Assembly: GCF_900453205.1 (NCBI RefSeq) | Contig: NZ_UGQU01000004.1 | Coordinates: forward strand, 1 to 64,000 | DNA length: 64,000 bases | Origin: Moraxella lacunata | GTDB lineage: Bacteria > Pseudomonadota > Gammaproteobacteria > Pseudomonadales > Moraxellaceae | Reading direction: 5' to 3' | In this document: positions 37,282 through 47,416 of the stretch, piece by piece | Layout: every line of letters starts with the position of its first letter | Position numbering within the stretch: position 1 is the stretch's first letter | Program-made: the position numbers and the translations under genes | The notes under the pieces: generated by a model | Told to the model about the DNA's origin: nothing | What the model saw: only the letters and a program-made list of their open reading frames with translations | Databases searched by the model: none

Positions 37282-37301
37282 TACATAAAAAAGGTCTGGC
37301 A

Positions 37302-38153
37302 ATGCTCCCAAGTATATTTTCACAAAAACCTGTATTTGCACGCATGACGGTTGCGTTTTTGGTGTTTGCCTTGATTTTTATGTTGCTTGACAGCAAAAAC
37401 CCCCAATGGTTTGATGGCATTCGTCGCCTAAGCCATGCATCCATGCAACCCATTTATCAAGCGTCCCTAGGGCCGTCTTATGCCATGGAATATGCCAGCC
37501 ATGCCGTCCACACCAAAGAAGCCTTGCGTCGTGAGAATATCCGTTTGCAAACCGAGCTACTCCAAGCCCGTGCCAAGCTCCAAACCCAAGATTATCTACT
37601 CGCCCAAAACGCCCGTCTAAAAGGCGTACTCAGCACCACGCAATCCAGCGAACATCATCTACTGCTGGCACGCATTATCGGCACGGATTCTAACCCCCTA
37701 AAACAAGTGGTGGTGCTTAACAAAGGCACCAATGATGGCGTGCAAATCGGGCAGACGGTCATCGATGAGCATGGCATCATCGGACAGGTGCTAAACGTCT
37801 ACCCAAATACATCTCGCCTACTACTCATCACCGATGAACAGCAGTCGGTGGCGGTCGTGGTGGCACGCACAGGACAACGTGCGATGGTCTCGGGTGGGGG
37901 TAAGCCTGACAGTCTGAGCCTAGATTATATCTTTAAGACTGCCGATGTTAAAGTGGGCGATGAGCTTATCTCGTCAGGGCTTGGTGAGCGTTTCCCTGCG
38001 GGCTATAAAGTGGGGAAAGTCTCGGACATTGACACCACTCGCACCGATAATTTTGCCGACATTCGTGTCAATCCCGCCGCTGATTTTCTAAACAGCAGTT
38101 ATGTGCTGATTTTGCAGCCCAAAGATAACCCTGCCCCAAAAAAGAACAGCTAA
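37302..38153 (+). CDS. mreC: rod-shape-determining protein MreC
   Basis: Bitopic inner-membrane protein of the elongasome. 283 residues: short cytoplasmic N terminus, one membrane helix (MTVAFLVFALIFMLLDS), a coiled coil (KEALRRENIRLQTELLQARAKLQTQDYLLAQNARLKGVL), then the two beta-barrel domains (VVVLNKGTNDGVQIGQTVIDEHGIIGQV; DELISSGLGERFPAGYKVGKVS). The ATG at 37302 has SD AAGG seven bases before it. A start at 37224 would lie inside the MITE and translate repeat sequence, so it is rejected. Confidence 0.95.
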   Translation: MLPSIFSQKPVFARMTVAFLVFALIFMLLDSKNPQWFDGIRRLSHASMQPIYQASLGPSYAMEYASHAVHTKEALRRENIRLQTELLQARAKLQTQDYLLAQNARLKGVLSTTQSSEHHLLLARIIGTDSNPLKQVVVLNKGTNDGVQIGQTVIDEHGIIGQVLNVYPNTSRLLLITDEQQSVAVVVARTGQRAMVSGGGKPDSLSLDYIFKTADVKVGDELISSGLGERFPAGYKVGKVSDIDTTRTDNFADIRVNPAADFLNSSYVLILQPKDNPAPKKNS

Positions 38154-38184
38154 TCACGCCATATAGGACTCATAAAGCCCACTT

Positions 38185-38673
38185 ATGAACTCAAAACCCT
38201 TTTTAATCATCGGTATCATCATCAGCTTTGTGGTGGCATCCATGCTGAGTGTCTACCCTTTGGGGCATGACATGGCAAGTGTTCGCCCCATGTTTTTGGC
38301 GATGGTGCTTGCCTTTTGGGTGATGTATCGCTCGCCCATGATGGGGGTGTGGGTGGTATTTTTGGTGGGACTGGTCTCGGATTTGCTCTTGGGTACGCAT
38401 TTGGGGCATCAGGCATTTAGTGCGGTGCTCATGGCGTTTGTCATACGGGTACTACTGCTGTATGCCAAAGAGCTTGCCCTGTCGCAGGCGTGGGTATTGG
38501 GGGCGATTGCTCTGAGCGTCTATCAGGTGTCGCTGTGGATATTACAGGCATTCTCTCATGCTCAGTTTGTGTGGACAGGCATGGGGTCGCTCATGAGTAG
38601 CATTGTGCTGTTTCCTGTGATGTGGTATCCGCTGTACTGGATAAACCGCCAACTAAAAGAGCGAGCCTATTGA
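38185..38673 (+). CDS. mreD: rod-shape-determining protein MreD
   Basis: 162-residue polytopic inner-membrane partner of MreC, with five hydrophobic segments and the family stretch VSDLLLGTHLGHQAFSAVLMAFVI. It lies 31 bases after mreC. Its TGA overlaps the maf ATG by one base (TGATG), so maf translation is coupled. Confidence 0.93.
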   Translation: MNSKPFLIIGIIISFVVASMLSVYPLGHDMASVRPMFLAMVLAFWVMYRSPMMGVWVVFLVGLVSDLLLGTHLGHQAFSAVLMAFVIRVLLLYAKELALSQAWVLGAIALSVYQVSLWILQAFSHAQFVWTGMGSLMSSIVLFPVMWYPLYWINRQLKERAY

Positions 38674-39263
38674 TGAACACGCCCCTTATCCTAGCGTCCA
38701 CATCGCCTAGACGACATGAGTTATTGACGCAGTTGCAGATTCCCTTTACGGTCAAATTGGTGGAGATTGACGAGCGTTTTTATGCCCACGAAAGCCCTCA
38801 CGACTATATCATGCGTATGGTGAAGACCAAAGCGGAAAAGGCGTGTGCGGACGTGTCATCGGCTATCGTTATCGCGGCAGATACCATGGGTGTGGCAGAG
38901 AATGAGATTTTAACCAAACCTGCCGATAAAGCCCATGCTTTTGCCATGTGGGATAAATTATCAGGTGGTACGCACGAGATTTGGACGGCGGTGTGTGCCA
39001 GCACTGTCAAAGATGGGCAAATCATTTTTCAAAAAGTCATCAAAGTCACCACCCAAGTCACCTTCATCAAGCTCACCGACCACCAAAAAGATGAGTACTG
39101 GGCAACAGGCGAGCCTGCCGATAAAGCAGGGGCATACGCCATTCAAGGCGGAGCGATGGCATGGGTGCGGTCTATCAATGGCAGTTATACCAACGTGGTG
39201 GGCTTGCCCCTTGCCGAGACGGCAGAGCTGATTGATGACTGTTTGCAAATATTGGCGGATTGA
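38673..39263 (+). CDS. maf: Maf-family nucleotide pyrophosphatase
   Basis: 196 residues. House-cleaning nucleoside-triphosphate pyrophosphatase (YhdE-type, dTTP/UTP). The opening LILASTSPRRHELLTQL is the Maf signature, with IVIAADTMG, KPADKAHAFAMWDKLSGGTHEIWTAV, and GEPADKAGAYAIQGGAMAWV following. The ATG at 38673 overlaps the mreD stop; the in-frame ATG at 38622 is inside mreD and is not used. The same maf-rng order after mreBCD is found in many gammaproteobacteria. Confidence 0.94.
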   Translation: MNTPLILASTSPRRHELLTQLQIPFTVKLVEIDERFYAHESPHDYIMRMVKTKAEKACADVSSAIVIAADTMGVAENEILTKPADKAHAFAMWDKLSGGTHEIWTAVCASTVKDGQIIFQKVIKVTTQVTFIKLTDHQKDEYWATGEPADKAGAYAIQGGAMAWVRSINGSYTNVVGLPLAETAELIDDCLQILAD

Positions 39264-39409
39264 TGATTTAAATGATGATAAAATCAGCCCATTAGCATAG
39301 TCAAGTGACTTCCTTCTAATTTACCCAATCAGCGCTCAATCAGTCTACCAAGCCAGCTTATCTTAAACCAACTTACCCTAACTTAATTCATCTAGCCCAC
39401 ACCATCTTT

Positions 39410-41068
39410 ATGTCAAAACACGCCCTAATCAACGCCACGCCCTTTGAGACTCGCCTTGTTATCGTTGATGACGGTAGGCTTGATGAGGTGTTTATTGAGC
39501 GGGTACAGGCACGCAGTTTGGTGGGAGATGTCTATTTGGGGACGGTGGTGCGGGTACTGCCTGCCATGGGGTCGGTGTTTATTGACATCGGGCGTGAGCG
39601 TTCGGCATTTTTGCACCAAAGCGACATCATGCTACCGACTCGCCCATCATCCCAAGATGATGTTGCCACGCCCACACTCATCACGACATTGCCCATGGCT
39701 CATCAGGCAAAAGATGAAAGCCTTACGCAGTCCCAGTCTAGACCTAAGCCTAAGCCTGCCAAGCCCAAACTTGACCCCAAACTTCTGCCCAAGCTCCTAC
39801 CCAAAGTTGGTGAGCGAGTCGTCGTCCAAGTCACCAAAGATGAGTTTGGCACCAAAGGGGTGCGTGTGACCATGCACATCGCATTGGCAGGGCGGTATTT
39901 GGTCTATCTGCCCACATCGCCACAGTCGGTCGGTGTGTCCACTCGCATCGGCACAAAGGCTTATCGCACCAAGCTAAAAGCCTATTTGACGACCCTACTT
40001 AGCCAATCATCGCATGCAGGTGGGCTCATCGCTCGTAGTGCATGCAAGCAGGCATTTGGCGATGATGAGACATTGGCGGGCATGGGCGAGCGTATGCAGG
40101 CAGAGCTTGACCATCTAGGTGCATTGTGGGCGGACATTAGCCAAGTACGCACACAGGCGAGCCTGCACAAAGCCAAGCACGCCTTGCTCCACCAAGAGCT
40201 ACCTTTGGCCGAGCGTGCCTTGCGTGACATTATCACTGACGATATCCAAAGCGTGTGGATTGACGATAGGGCGACTTATGAGCGAGTACGGCATGCCAGT
40301 TGCACACTCATGCCGTCCATCACATCTGTCATTTATCATCATGATAAGCCGACCCCACTGTTTGCCCAGTCTGTGCCTGATGAGCGTCGCTCGTCCACAC
40401 CTGACATTGAGACTCAGCTGACACACGCCTTGTTGCGGCATTGCCCGTTGCCGTCGGGCGGTTATCTCATCATTGAGCATACCGAAGCGATGACGACCAT
40501 CGATGTCAATACAGGCTCGTATGTAGGGCAGGGCAAGGCAGGCGTGGATGTGGCATATGAAACCAACAAAGAAGCGGTGACTGCCATCGCTCGTGAGTTA
40601 AAAGTGCGTAACATTGGCGGTATTATTATCCTAGATTTTATTGACATGGACAAATCCGCCCATCGGCAAACAGTGCTAGACATGCTCGCCCATGCATTAA
40701 AAGCCGACCCTGCCACGACCAACATTACCCAAATCAGCGAATTGGGCTTGGTTGAGATGACTCGTAAACGCACCCGCCCCAGTCTGTCTGATGAGCTGCG
40801 TGAGCCTTGCCCTGTCTGTCATGGCACAGGCAAAATCAAAAGCGTGCAGACGGTGGCATTTGAGATTCTAAGGTCACTCATGGGTCAGTTGGCAAACAGC
40901 ACTTCTTTTAAAAGGTCTAATGTGACGATAAAAGTCAGTCAGTTGGTGGCGGACTATTTGTCATCACATCAGGATTTGTCAAATTTACAAAAATTAACAA
41001 ATACATCCATTCATCTATCCATAAATACATCTTATCATCAAGAGCAATATGCGATTTTGGTGGAGTAA
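39410..41068 (+). CDS. rng: ribonuclease G
   Basis: Endoribonuclease of the RNase E/G family for 16S 5' maturation and mRNA decay. 552 residues: an N-terminal S1 domain (VGDVYLGTVVRVLPAMGSVFIDIGRERSAFLHQSDI) interrupted by about 50 residues rich in Pro and Lys (RPKPKPAKPKLDPKLLPKLLPKV). The DNase-I-like catalytic site follows (MTTIDVNTGSYVG and IIILDFIDM with its Asp residues), then the zinc link CPVCHGTGK. It lacks the long RNase E tail. The upstream spacer of 146 bases is repetitive (CAATCAGCGCTCAATCAG) but shows no clear promoter. Confidence 0.95.
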   Translation: MSKHALINATPFETRLVIVDDGRLDEVFIERVQARSLVGDVYLGTVVRVLPAMGSVFIDIGRERSAFLHQSDIMLPTRPSSQDDVATPTLITTLPMAHQAKDESLTQSQSRPKPKPAKPKLDPKLLPKLLPKVGERVVVQVTKDEFGTKGVRVTMHIALAGRYLVYLPTSPQSVGVSTRIGTKAYRTKLKAYLTTLLSQSSHAGGLIARSACKQAFGDDETLAGMGERMQAELDHLGALWADISQVRTQASLHKAKHALLHQELPLAERALRDIITDDIQSVWIDDRATYERVRHASCTLMPSITSVIYHHDKPTPLFAQSVPDERRSSTPDIETQLTHALLRHCPLPSGGYLIIEHTEAMTTIDVNTGSYVGQGKAGVDVAYETNKEAVTAIARELKVRNIGGIIILDFIDMDKSAHRQTVLDMLAHALKADPATTNITQISELGLVEMTRKRTRPSLSDELREPCPVCHGTGKIKSVQTVAFEILRSLMGQLANSTSFKRSNVTIKVSQLVADYLSSHQDLSNLQKLTNTSIHLSINTSYHQEQYAILVE

Positions 41069-41203
41069 AAATGGTTTTTTACCAATAAATCTGCCTAAAA
41101 ATCAATCAATTTATTAAAATTGTAACATTTTGTAAATTTGATGAATTTTAAGGCAAAGACAGGCAAATTTAGCCACTTTTTATCCAAAAATAAAGTATGG
41201 CTC

Positions 41204-41231
41204 TTGCTTTATCTGATTTTTCGTGTATAAT
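41204..41231 (+). promoter_or_regulatory. S10 operon promoter
   Basis: TTGCTT (41204-41209), 16-base spacer, TATAAT (41226-41231, one base uncertainty for spacing). The start would be near 41238, leaving a leader of about 310 nt before rpsJ. Confidence 0.7.
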
Positions 41232-41237
41232 ACGCAC

Positions 41238-41547
41238 ACTTTTCTTGTTTAGCGTTGCATTTAAGCAAAAGTCTGTTTTTGACTACATTTGGCTTAGATG
41301 AGTGATTATCTTCGGATACATTACAAGAGTAGTGAGTAGGGCTTGTCCTAAAGCGAATCAACGCCACAGCCGAAGCATCGATTTTGGCACTATAAACAAC
41401 AGCTCTGTTGCCAACATTCATGTCTGGCGGACAGGGATTGTATTATTTTGTCCAAAGCGGTTCTAGGACAAAATTTAATCAAAATAACATGACTGAAATC
41501 CAAGCGATGGAAGTTTTATAAAGCACTTAATTTAGGAGCTTGTTGGC
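41238..41547 (+). promoter_or_regulatory. S10 operon leader
   Basis: A long untranslated leader. Near its end ATTTTGTCC (41445-41453) pairs with GGACAAAAT (41466-41474) around a 12-base loop; no good T tract follows. In E. coli the S10 leader mediates L4 control of transcription and translation. The same use here is an inference, and I see no sequence match to the E. coli leader. Confidence 0.4.
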
Positions 41548-41859
41548 ATGGCTAACCAGAGAATCCGTATCCGACTAAAATCTTTCGACCATCGTCTGAT
41601 TGACCAGTCGGCACAAGAGATTGTCGATACCGCAAAGCGTACAGGTGCACAAGTTTGTGGTCCTGTTCCCTTGCCGACTCGTATTGAGCGGTTCAACGTA
41701 TTGACATCACCACACGTCAACAAAGACGCTCGTGACCAGTATGAAATTCGCACCCACAAACGCATGATTGACATCGTTCAACCTACTGACAAAACAGTAG
41801 ACGCATTGATGAAGTTGGATTTGGCGGCCGGTGTTGATGTTCAAATCGCCCTAGGCTAA
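41548..41859 (+). CDS. rpsJ: 30S ribosomal protein S10
   Basis: 103 residues, full length. 30S head protein, also NusE, the partner of NusB in antitermination. Landmarks: [29 protein letters not shown] and [32 protein letters not shown] precedes the ATG. It is the first gene of the S10 operon. Confidence 0.98.
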   Translation: MANQRIRIRLKSFDHRLIDQSAQEIVDTAKRTGAQVCGPVPLPTRIERFNVLTSPHVNKDARDQYEIRTHKRMIDIVQPTDKTVDALMKLDLAAGVDVQIALG

Positions 41860-41903
41860 GAACAACTGGTTTAATATAAACGATTATAAGTAAGAGGTCT
41901 AAA

Positions 41904-42542
41904 ATGGCGATTGGTTTAGTCGGTATTAAGCGTGGTATGACCCGAATCTTCACTGAGGCAGGTGCATCTATTCCTGTAACAGTGGTTGAGGTTAACGCAA
42001 ACCGTATCTCACAAATCAAGACAGTAGACACTGACGGTTATGACGCAATTCAAGTCACCACAGGTGAGCGTCGTGAAAGCCGTGTAACTGCTGCACAAAA
42101 AGGACACTTCGCAAAAGCTGGCGTTGCCGCTGGTCGTGGTGTTTGGGAATTTAGAGCTGACGCAAGCGAACTTGAAGGTCGTGAAGTTGGTGGCGATATT
42201 TTGGTGGATTTATTTGAAGTTGGTCAGTTGGTTGATGTCACTGGTCAGTCTAAGGGTAAAGGCTTCCAAGGTGGCGTAAAACGTCATAATTTCCGCACTC
42301 AGGACGCCACACACGGTAACTCTGTGTCGCATCGTGTACTTGGTTCTACCGGTCAGAACCAAACACCGGGTAAAGTATTCAAAGGCAAAAAAATGCCAGG
42401 TCAAATGGGTAACAAACGTGTTACTGTTCAAGGCCTTGAAATTGTGTCTATTGATACCGAAAAAGGTGTACTGGTCATCAAAGGTGCCTTGCCTGGTGCT
42501 AATGGTGGCGATGTTATCGTACGTCCGTCAGTCAAAGCCTAG
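41904..42542 (+). CDS. rplC: 50S ribosomal protein L3
   Basis: 212 residues. Early-assembly 50S protein reaching the peptidyl-transferase centre. [20 protein letters not shown] and the loop [33 protein letters not shown]-type sequence (about 115-145), including the Gln that is methylated in E. coli, are present. It lies 44 bases after rpsJ. Confidence 0.98.
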   Translation: MAIGLVGIKRGMTRIFTEAGASIPVTVVEVNANRISQIKTVDTDGYDAIQVTTGERRESRVTAAQKGHFAKAGVAAGRGVWEFRADASELEGREVGGDILVDLFEVGQLVDVTGQSKGKGFQGGVKRHNFRTQDATHGNSVSHRVLGSTGQNQTPGKVFKGKKMPGQMGNKRVTVQGLEIVSIDTEKGVLVIKGALPGANGGDVIVRPSVKA

Positions 42543-42556
42543 TTGAGGGGATTAAC

Positions 42557-43159
42557 GTGAATTTAAAAACTGTTACAGGTGCGGCGGTTGAACTATCAGA
42601 GACGACATTTGGTCGTGAGTTCAATGAAGCCCTAGTACACCAAGTCGTAACTGCTTACCTAGCTGGTGCTCGTCAAGGTACTCGTGCACAAAAAACTCGT
42701 GGCGAAGTATCTGGTGGCGGTAAAAAACCATGGCGTCAAAAAGGTACTGGTCGTGCCCGCGCGGGTTCTATCCGTGGACCAATTTGGGTAGGTGGTGGTC
42801 GTGCATTTGCCGCCAAACCACAAGACTGGTCTCAAAAAGTAAACCGCAAAATGTATCGTGGTGCCATGCAATGCATCCTAGCGGAGCTTGTACGCCAAGA
42901 GCGTTTGGTTTTGGTGGACTCTATCAGTGTTGATAGCCCAAAAACCAAAGGTTTGGTTGCTAAACTTGCCGAGCTAAATGCCCCACGCGCATTAATTGTT
43001 ACTCACGAAGTTGATGAGAACCTATACTTGGCAGCTCGCAACATTCCACACGTGAATGTGCTAGGTACTCGTGAAGTTGACCCAGTTAGCTTGGTTTCTT
43101 TCGACAAAGTTATCATGACGGTTGAAGCCGCCAAGCAATTTGAGGAGACACTAGCATGA
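42557..43159 (+). CDS. rplD: 50S ribosomal protein L4
   Basis: 200 residues. Exit-tunnel protein; in E. coli also the autogenous regulator of the S10 operon. The basic tunnel extension is visible at about 42-80 ([30 protein letters not shown]). The start codon is GTG or an ATG-like alternative: GTGAATTTAAAAACTG at 42557 reads GTG. Its stop overlaps the rplW start by 4 bases. Confidence 0.97.
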   Translation: MNLKTVTGAAVELSETTFGREFNEALVHQVVTAYLAGARQGTRAQKTRGEVSGGGKKPWRQKGTGRARAGSIRGPIWVGGGRAFAAKPQDWSQKVNRKMYRGAMQCILAELVRQERLVLVDSISVDSPKTKGLVAKLAELNAPRALIVTHEVDENLYLAARNIPHVNVLGTREVDPVSLVSFDKVIMTVEAAKQFEETLA

Positions 43160-43485
43160 GTAACGCAAGACTATATCAAGTACTAAAAGCCCCTGTTTTT
43201 TCTGAAAAATCTCAACGTTTGGGTGATAGCCTAGGTGTTCAAGTTTTCAAAGTGGACAGCAGTGCAACCAAGCGTGAAATCAAACAAGCGGTTGAGCTGA
43301 TGTTTGAAGGCGTTGAAGTTGTCAAAGTAAACACGCTAAATACCAAAGGTAAAACCAAGCGTTTTGGTCGTGTTGTTGGCAAGCGTTCTGACGTGAAAAA
43401 AGCGTATGTAACACTAAAAGCAGGTTCAGACGTACAAATCGGTGCTGGTGAAGAAGCCACTGGCGAAACAGCGACTAACGAATAA
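43156..43485 (+). CDS. rplW: 50S ribosomal protein L23
   Basis: 109 residues. Sits at the tunnel exit and docks SRP and trigger factor. The core [47 protein letters not shown] is typical. The C-terminal tail ([20 protein letters not shown]) is a little longer and more acidic than in E. coli. ATGA overlap with rplD. Confidence 0.97.
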   Translation: MSNARLYQVLKAPVFSEKSQRLGDSLGVQVFKVDSSATKREIKQAVELMFEGVEVVKVNTLNTKGKTKRFGRVVGKRSDVKKAYVTLKAGSDVQIGAGEEATGETATNE

Positions 43486-43496
43486 GGATCATAACC

Positions 43497-44324
43497 ATGC
43501 CTATCGTAAAAGCAAAACCAACCTCACCAGGTCGCCGCTTTGTTGAAAAAGTTGTGCATCCACACCTTTATAAAGGTCGTCCTTATGCACCGCTTGTTGA
43601 ATCAAAAGCAAAAACTGGTGGTCGTAATAACAACGGTCGTATCACTACCCGTCACATCGGTGGTGGTCACAAGCAACATTATCGTCTAATTGACTTCAAA
43701 CGCAACAAAGACGGCATCATTGCAACTGTTGAGCGTATTGAATATGACCCTAACCGTACTGCACACATTGCTCTACTAAAATATGCAGACGGTGAGCGTC
43801 GTTATATCATTGCACCTAAAAAATTGGCAGTAGGCGATCAGGTTCAATCTGGCGAAGGTTCTCCCATCCGTCCAGGTAACTGCTTGCCACTTAAAAATAT
43901 CCCAGTGGGTACCGTTATTCACAACATCGAACTAAAAATCGGCAAAGGTGCACAACTTGCACGTTCTGCTGGTGCAGCAGTTCAACTGCTTGGTCGTGAC
44001 GGTGCTTATGTGATTGTTCGTTTACGTTCGGGTGAGACCCGTCGTATTCACGCAAATTGCCGTGCGGTTATTGGTGAAGTGTCTAACACTGAAAATAACC
44101 TAAAATCACTTGGTAAAGCAGGTGCAGCACGCTGGCGTGGCGTTCGTCCTACCGTTCGTGGTACGGCAATGAACCCGATTGATCACCCACACGGTGGTGG
44201 TGAAGGACGTAACTTTGGTAAACACCCAACCAGTCCTTGGGGTCAGAAAGCTAAGGGTCTTAAGACTCGTTCTAACAAGCGTACTGACAGTATGATTATC
44301 CGTCGCCGTCGTGCCAAGAAATAA
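43497..44324 (+). CDS. rplB: 50S ribosomal protein L2
   Basis: 275 residues, full length. Needed for subunit association and peptidyl transfer. [42 protein letters not shown] and the C-terminal [26 protein letters not shown] with the functionally important His are present. 11 bases after rplW. Confidence 0.98.
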   Translation: MPIVKAKPTSPGRRFVEKVVHPHLYKGRPYAPLVESKAKTGGRNNNGRITTRHIGGGHKQHYRLIDFKRNKDGIIATVERIEYDPNRTAHIALLKYADGERRYIIAPKKLAVGDQVQSGEGSPIRPGNCLPLKNIPVGTVIHNIELKIGKGAQLARSAGAAVQLLGRDGAYVIVRLRSGETRRIHANCRAVIGEVSNTENNLKSLGKAGAARWRGVRPTVRGTAMNPIDHPHGGGEGRNFGKHPTSPWGQKAKGLKTRSNKRTDSMIIRRRRAKK

Positions 44325-44335
44325 AGGAAGAGTTT

Positions 44336-44611
44336 ATGCCTCGTTCGTTAAAAAAAGGCCCGTTTATTGACGCGCATCTGTTTGCTAAGGTAGAAAACGC
44401 CCTAGAAACAAACAGCCGTAAGCCAATCAAAACTTGGTCTCGTCGTTCCATGATTCTACCACAAATGGTCGGTTTGACCATTTCTGTTCACAACGGTCGT
44501 ACCCATGTACCTGTTATCGTGAGTGAGCAAATGGTTGGTCATAAACTTGGTGAATTCGCCCCAACCCGTTCATATCGTGGTCATGGCGTTGACAAGAAAT
44601 CTAAGAGATAA
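44336..44611 (+). CDS. rpsS: 30S ribosomal protein S19
   Basis: 91 residues. 30S head protein pairing with S13. [47 protein letters not shown] and [24 protein letters not shown] are the standard blocks. 11 bases after rplB. Confidence 0.98.
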   Translation: MPRSLKKGPFIDAHLFAKVENALETNSRKPIKTWSRRSMILPQMVGLTISVHNGRTHVPVIVSEQMVGHKLGEFAPTRSYRGHGVDKKSKR

Positions 44612-44619
44612 GGTGTACC

Positions 44620-44949
44620 ATGGAAGTAACTGCAAAATTACGTGGTGCCGCTATTTCGGCACAAAAAGTAAGATTGGTTGCGGACGAAGTTCGTGGTAAA
44701 TCAATCGAGCGTGCTTTAGACATTTTGACATTTAGCAACAAAAAAGGTGCTAAGCTTGTTAAAAAATGCCTACAATCAGCAATTGCAAACGCTGAACACA
44801 ACAATGGTCTAGACATTGACACTTTGCGTGTTTCTACCATTTATGTGGATGAAGGTATTACTTTGAAGCGTATTATGCCCCGTGCCAAGGGTCGTGCTGA
44901 CCGTATCAGCAAACGCACTTGCCACATCACTGTTAAAGTAGGAGCATAA
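44620..44949 (+). CDS. rplV: 50S ribosomal protein L22
   Basis: 109 residues. Tunnel protein whose beta hairpin lines the exit path and is a site of macrolide resistance. The hairpin region is [27 protein letters not shown], of normal length. 8 bases after rpsS. Confidence 0.98.
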   Translation: MEVTAKLRGAAISAQKVRLVADEVRGKSIERALDILTFSNKKGAKLVKKCLQSAIANAEHNNGLDIDTLRVSTIYVDEGITLKRIMPRAKGRADRISKRTCHITVKVGA

Positions 44950-44951
44950 TC

Positions 44952-45677
44952 ATGGGTCAAAAAGTACATCCAATTGGTATTCGTTTGGGCGTTATCAAAA
45001 AGCACAACGCTAACTGGTACGCAAATCCAAAGCAATACTCTGAATACTTGCTAAATGACTTCAAAGTGCGTGATTTTCTACGCAATAAGCTAAAAGAAGC
45101 CATGGTAAGCAACATCAGCATTGAGCGTCCTACGGGTGCTGCTAAGATTACCATTCACTCAGCACGTCCTGGTGTGATTATTGGTAAGCAAGGTGCTGAC
45201 ATTGAAGCACTTCAAAAAGACCTAACCAAGCTTATGGGCGTTCCTGCTCAGGTAAATATCCAAGAGATTACTCAACCTGACCTAGACGCACGTTTGGTTG
45301 CTGTTGGTATTGCCAGACAGCTTGAAGGTCGTGTGATGTTCCGTCGTGCGATGAAACGTGCCGTGCAAAACAGCATGCGTGCTGGTGCTGGCGGTATCAA
45401 AGTTGAGCTGTCAGGTCGTCTAGGCGGTGCTGAGATTGCTCGTACTGAGTGGTATCGTGAAGGTCGTGTGCCACTACACACATTGCGTGCTGACATTGAT
45501 TATGCAGAAGTTCGTGCAGAGACCACTTACGGTACTATCGGTGTGAAAGTTTGGATTTTCCGTGGTGAAATTCTAGACGGCATGAACAGCGTTTACAATC
45601 CAGTTGCAGAAGAGAAGACTCGTGCACCAAAACGCCGTGGTCGTACCAGCAACCGTCGTAATTCAGACAAGGGGTAA
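44952..45677 (+). CDS. rpsC: 30S ribosomal protein S3
   Basis: 241 residues. Forms the mRNA entry site with S4 and S5 and has helicase function. The KH domain [21 protein letters not shown] and the C-terminal block [38 protein letters not shown] are intact. The basic tail ([15 protein letters not shown]) is slightly extended. 2 bases after rplV. Confidence 0.98.
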   Translation: MGQKVHPIGIRLGVIKKHNANWYANPKQYSEYLLNDFKVRDFLRNKLKEAMVSNISIERPTGAAKITIHSARPGVIIGKQGADIEALQKDLTKLMGVPAQVNIQEITQPDLDARLVAVGIARQLEGRVMFRRAMKRAVQNSMRAGAGGIKVELSGRLGGAEIARTEWYREGRVPLHTLRADIDYAEVRAETTYGTIGVKVWIFRGEILDGMNSVYNPVAEEKTRAPKRRGRTSNRRNSDKG

Positions 45678-45680
45678 GCC

Positions 45681-46094
45681 ATGTTACAACCAAAACGTAC
45701 CAAATTCCGCAAAATGCACAAAGGTCGTAACACAGGCCTTGCCCAACGTGGTAACACCGTTGCATTTGGTGAGATTGGTCTAAAATCTATCGGTCGTGGT
45801 CGCATGACTGCTCGTCAAATTGAAGCAGCTCGTCGTACCATTACTCGTCGCATCAAGCGTGGCGGTAAAATTTGGATTCGTGTATTCCCAGACAAGCCAA
45901 TTACCGAAAAGCCATTGGAAGTTCGTATGGGTAAAGGTAAAGGTCCAGTTGAGTACTGGGTAGCCGAAATCAAACCAGGCAAAATGCTATACGAAATCCA
46001 AGGTGTGAGCGAAGAGCTTGCGCGTGAAGCCTTGACATTGGCTTCTGCTAAGCTGCCTTTCAAAACCACCATTGTTAAACGGACGGTAATGTAA
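45681..46094 (+). CDS. rplP: 50S ribosomal protein L16
   Basis: 137 residues. Positions tRNA near the A site. [43 protein letters not shown] and [23 protein letters not shown] are present, including the Arg that is hydroxylated in E. coli. The stop overlaps the rpmC ATG by one base. Confidence 0.98.
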   Translation: MLQPKRTKFRKMHKGRNTGLAQRGNTVAFGEIGLKSIGRGRMTARQIEAARRTITRRIKRGGKIWIRVFPDKPITEKPLEVRMGKGKGPVEYWVAEIKPGKMLYEIQGVSEELAREALTLASAKLPFKTTIVKRTVM

Positions 46095-46291
46095 TGAAAA
46101 CAAGCGAATTACGTGAAAAATCAGTAGAAGAGCTGGCTACATTGCTTGACGAAAAGCAACTTGACGCATTTCGCCTACGCATGGCAAAAGCAACAGGTCA
46201 GCTAGGTAACACTCACGAAGTTAAAGCAAATCGTCGCACGATTGCAAAAATCTTGACTTTGCTTAACGAAAAACAAAGAGGCGACGCATGA
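46094..46291 (+). CDS. rpmC: 50S ribosomal protein L29
   Basis: 65 residues. Two-helix protein near the tunnel exit. [37 protein letters not shown] is typical. Overlaps rplP by 1 base and rpsQ by 4 bases. Confidence 0.97.
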   Translation: MKTSELREKSVEELATLLDEKQLDAFRLRMAKATGQLGNTHEVKANRRTIAKILTLLNEKQRGDA

Positions 46292-46560
46292 GCGAGAATA
46301 ACCAAACTCAAGAAGTCGGTGTTGTGACTGGTAAAGTTATCAGCAACAAAATGGACAAGTCTATCACTGTCCTTGTTGAACGCCAAATTCGTCACCCAAT
46401 GTATGGCAAGCAAGTTCGTCGTTCTACCAAGCTTAAAGCTCATGATGAGAACAACGTTTGTCAAGAAGGTGATATCGTTCGTATCAAAGAAACACGTCCT
46501 ATCTCAAAGACCAAAACTTGGACTTTGGTAGATGTGGTTGAAACTGCGGTAAAAATTTAA
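46288..46560 (+). CDS. rpsQ: 30S ribosomal protein S17
   Basis: 90 residues. Primary 16S-binding protein. [44 protein letters not shown] and [22 protein letters not shown] are the conserved parts. It is the last gene of the S10 operon; a new promoter follows. Confidence 0.98.
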   Translation: MSENNQTQEVGVVTGKVISNKMDKSITVLVERQIRHPMYGKQVRRSTKLKAHDENNVCQEGDIVRIKETRPISKTKTWTLVDVVETAVKI

Positions 46561-46566
46561 AGTTAT

Positions 46567-46617
46567 TTGCATTAAAAGTCATTTGCTAGTATAATGAACG
46601 TCTTTATTGGCGTTCAT
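46567..46617 (+). promoter_or_regulatory. spc operon promoter and leader hairpin
   Basis: TTGCAT (46567-46572), 17-base spacer, TATAAT (46590-46595), start expected near 46602. ATGAACG (46594-46600) / CGTTCAT (46611-46617) is a 7-bp hairpin across the start region and could form in read-through RNA. It separates the S10 and spc operons as in E. coli. Confidence 0.72.
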
Positions 46618-46691
46618 CTACCAAATTTGTGCAAAATAGCATAAATTGGAGCGAATGGCTTTTATTGTATTATTATTTATGGAGTAATGCG

Positions 46692-47060
46692 ATGATTCAG
46701 ACTGAAACAATGCTGGAAGTTGCAGATAACAGTGGTGCAAGACGTGTACAGTGCATTAAAGTACTGGGTGGCTCGCATCGTCGTTATGCATCAGTTGGCG
46801 ATATTATTAAGGTAACAGTAAAAGAAGCCATTCCTCGCGGTCGTGTTAAAAAAGGCGACGTGATGAATGCGGTTGTTGTACGTACCAAAAAAGGTGTACG
46901 TCGTCCAGACGGTTCTGTACTACGTTTTGATGATAATGCGGCAGTTATTCTAAACAATAACAAAGCACCTATCGCAACTCGTATTTTTGGACCTGTTACC
47001 CGTGAATTACGTGGTGAACAATTCATGAAAATTGTTTCACTAGCACCAGAAGTACTGTAA
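46692..47060 (+). CDS. rplN: 50S ribosomal protein L14
   Basis: 122 residues. [28 protein letters not shown] is the exact L14 start, so the ATG at 46692 is chosen (SD TGGAG) over an in-frame start at 46629. It forms an intersubunit bridge and docks the silencing factor RsfS. First gene of the spc operon. Confidence 0.98.
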   Translation: MIQTETMLEVADNSGARRVQCIKVLGGSHRRYASVGDIIKVTVKEAIPRGRVKKGDVMNAVVVRTKKGVRRPDGSVLRFDDNAAVILNNNKAPIATRIFGPVTRELRGEQFMKIVSLAPEVL

Positions 47061-47078
47061 ACTTTTAGAGGCTATCCT

Positions 47079-47396
47079 ATGGCAAAGTTACGCAAAGGCG
47101 ATACCGTGGTTGTGATTGCTGGCAAAGATAAAGGCAAGCAAGGCACAATTTTGGCGGTTAAAGCAGACCGTGTAAAAGTTGAAGGCATTAACATTGTAAC
47201 CAAACACCAAAAACCTAACCAAATGCTAGGTAAAGAAGGTGGCATCGTTAAGCAAGAAGCATTTCTACACATTTCAAACGTTGCGATTTATAACGCAGCA
47301 ACCCAAAAAGCAGATCGTGTTGCTTACCAAGTAAACGAAGAGGGCAAAAAAGTCCGTATCTATCGTTCTACTGGTGAAGTAGTGGCGACTGCATAA
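47079..47396 (+). CDS. rplX: 50S ribosomal protein L24
   Basis: 105 residues. Assembly initiator with a KOW motif ([33 protein letters not shown]) and the following [13 protein letters not shown]. 18 bases after rplN. Confidence 0.97.
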   Translation: MAKLRKGDTVVVIAGKDKGKQGTILAVKADRVKVEGINIVTKHQKPNQMLGKEGGIVKQEAFLHISNVAIYNAATQKADRVAYQVNEEGKKVRIYRSTGEVVATA

Positions 47397-47416
47397 GATA
47401 CTAAGGGTATATAGTA

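Noticed and set aside
41209-41421. Minus-strand frame in the S10 leader
   Set aside because: It overlaps the rpsJ promoter and has no coding features.
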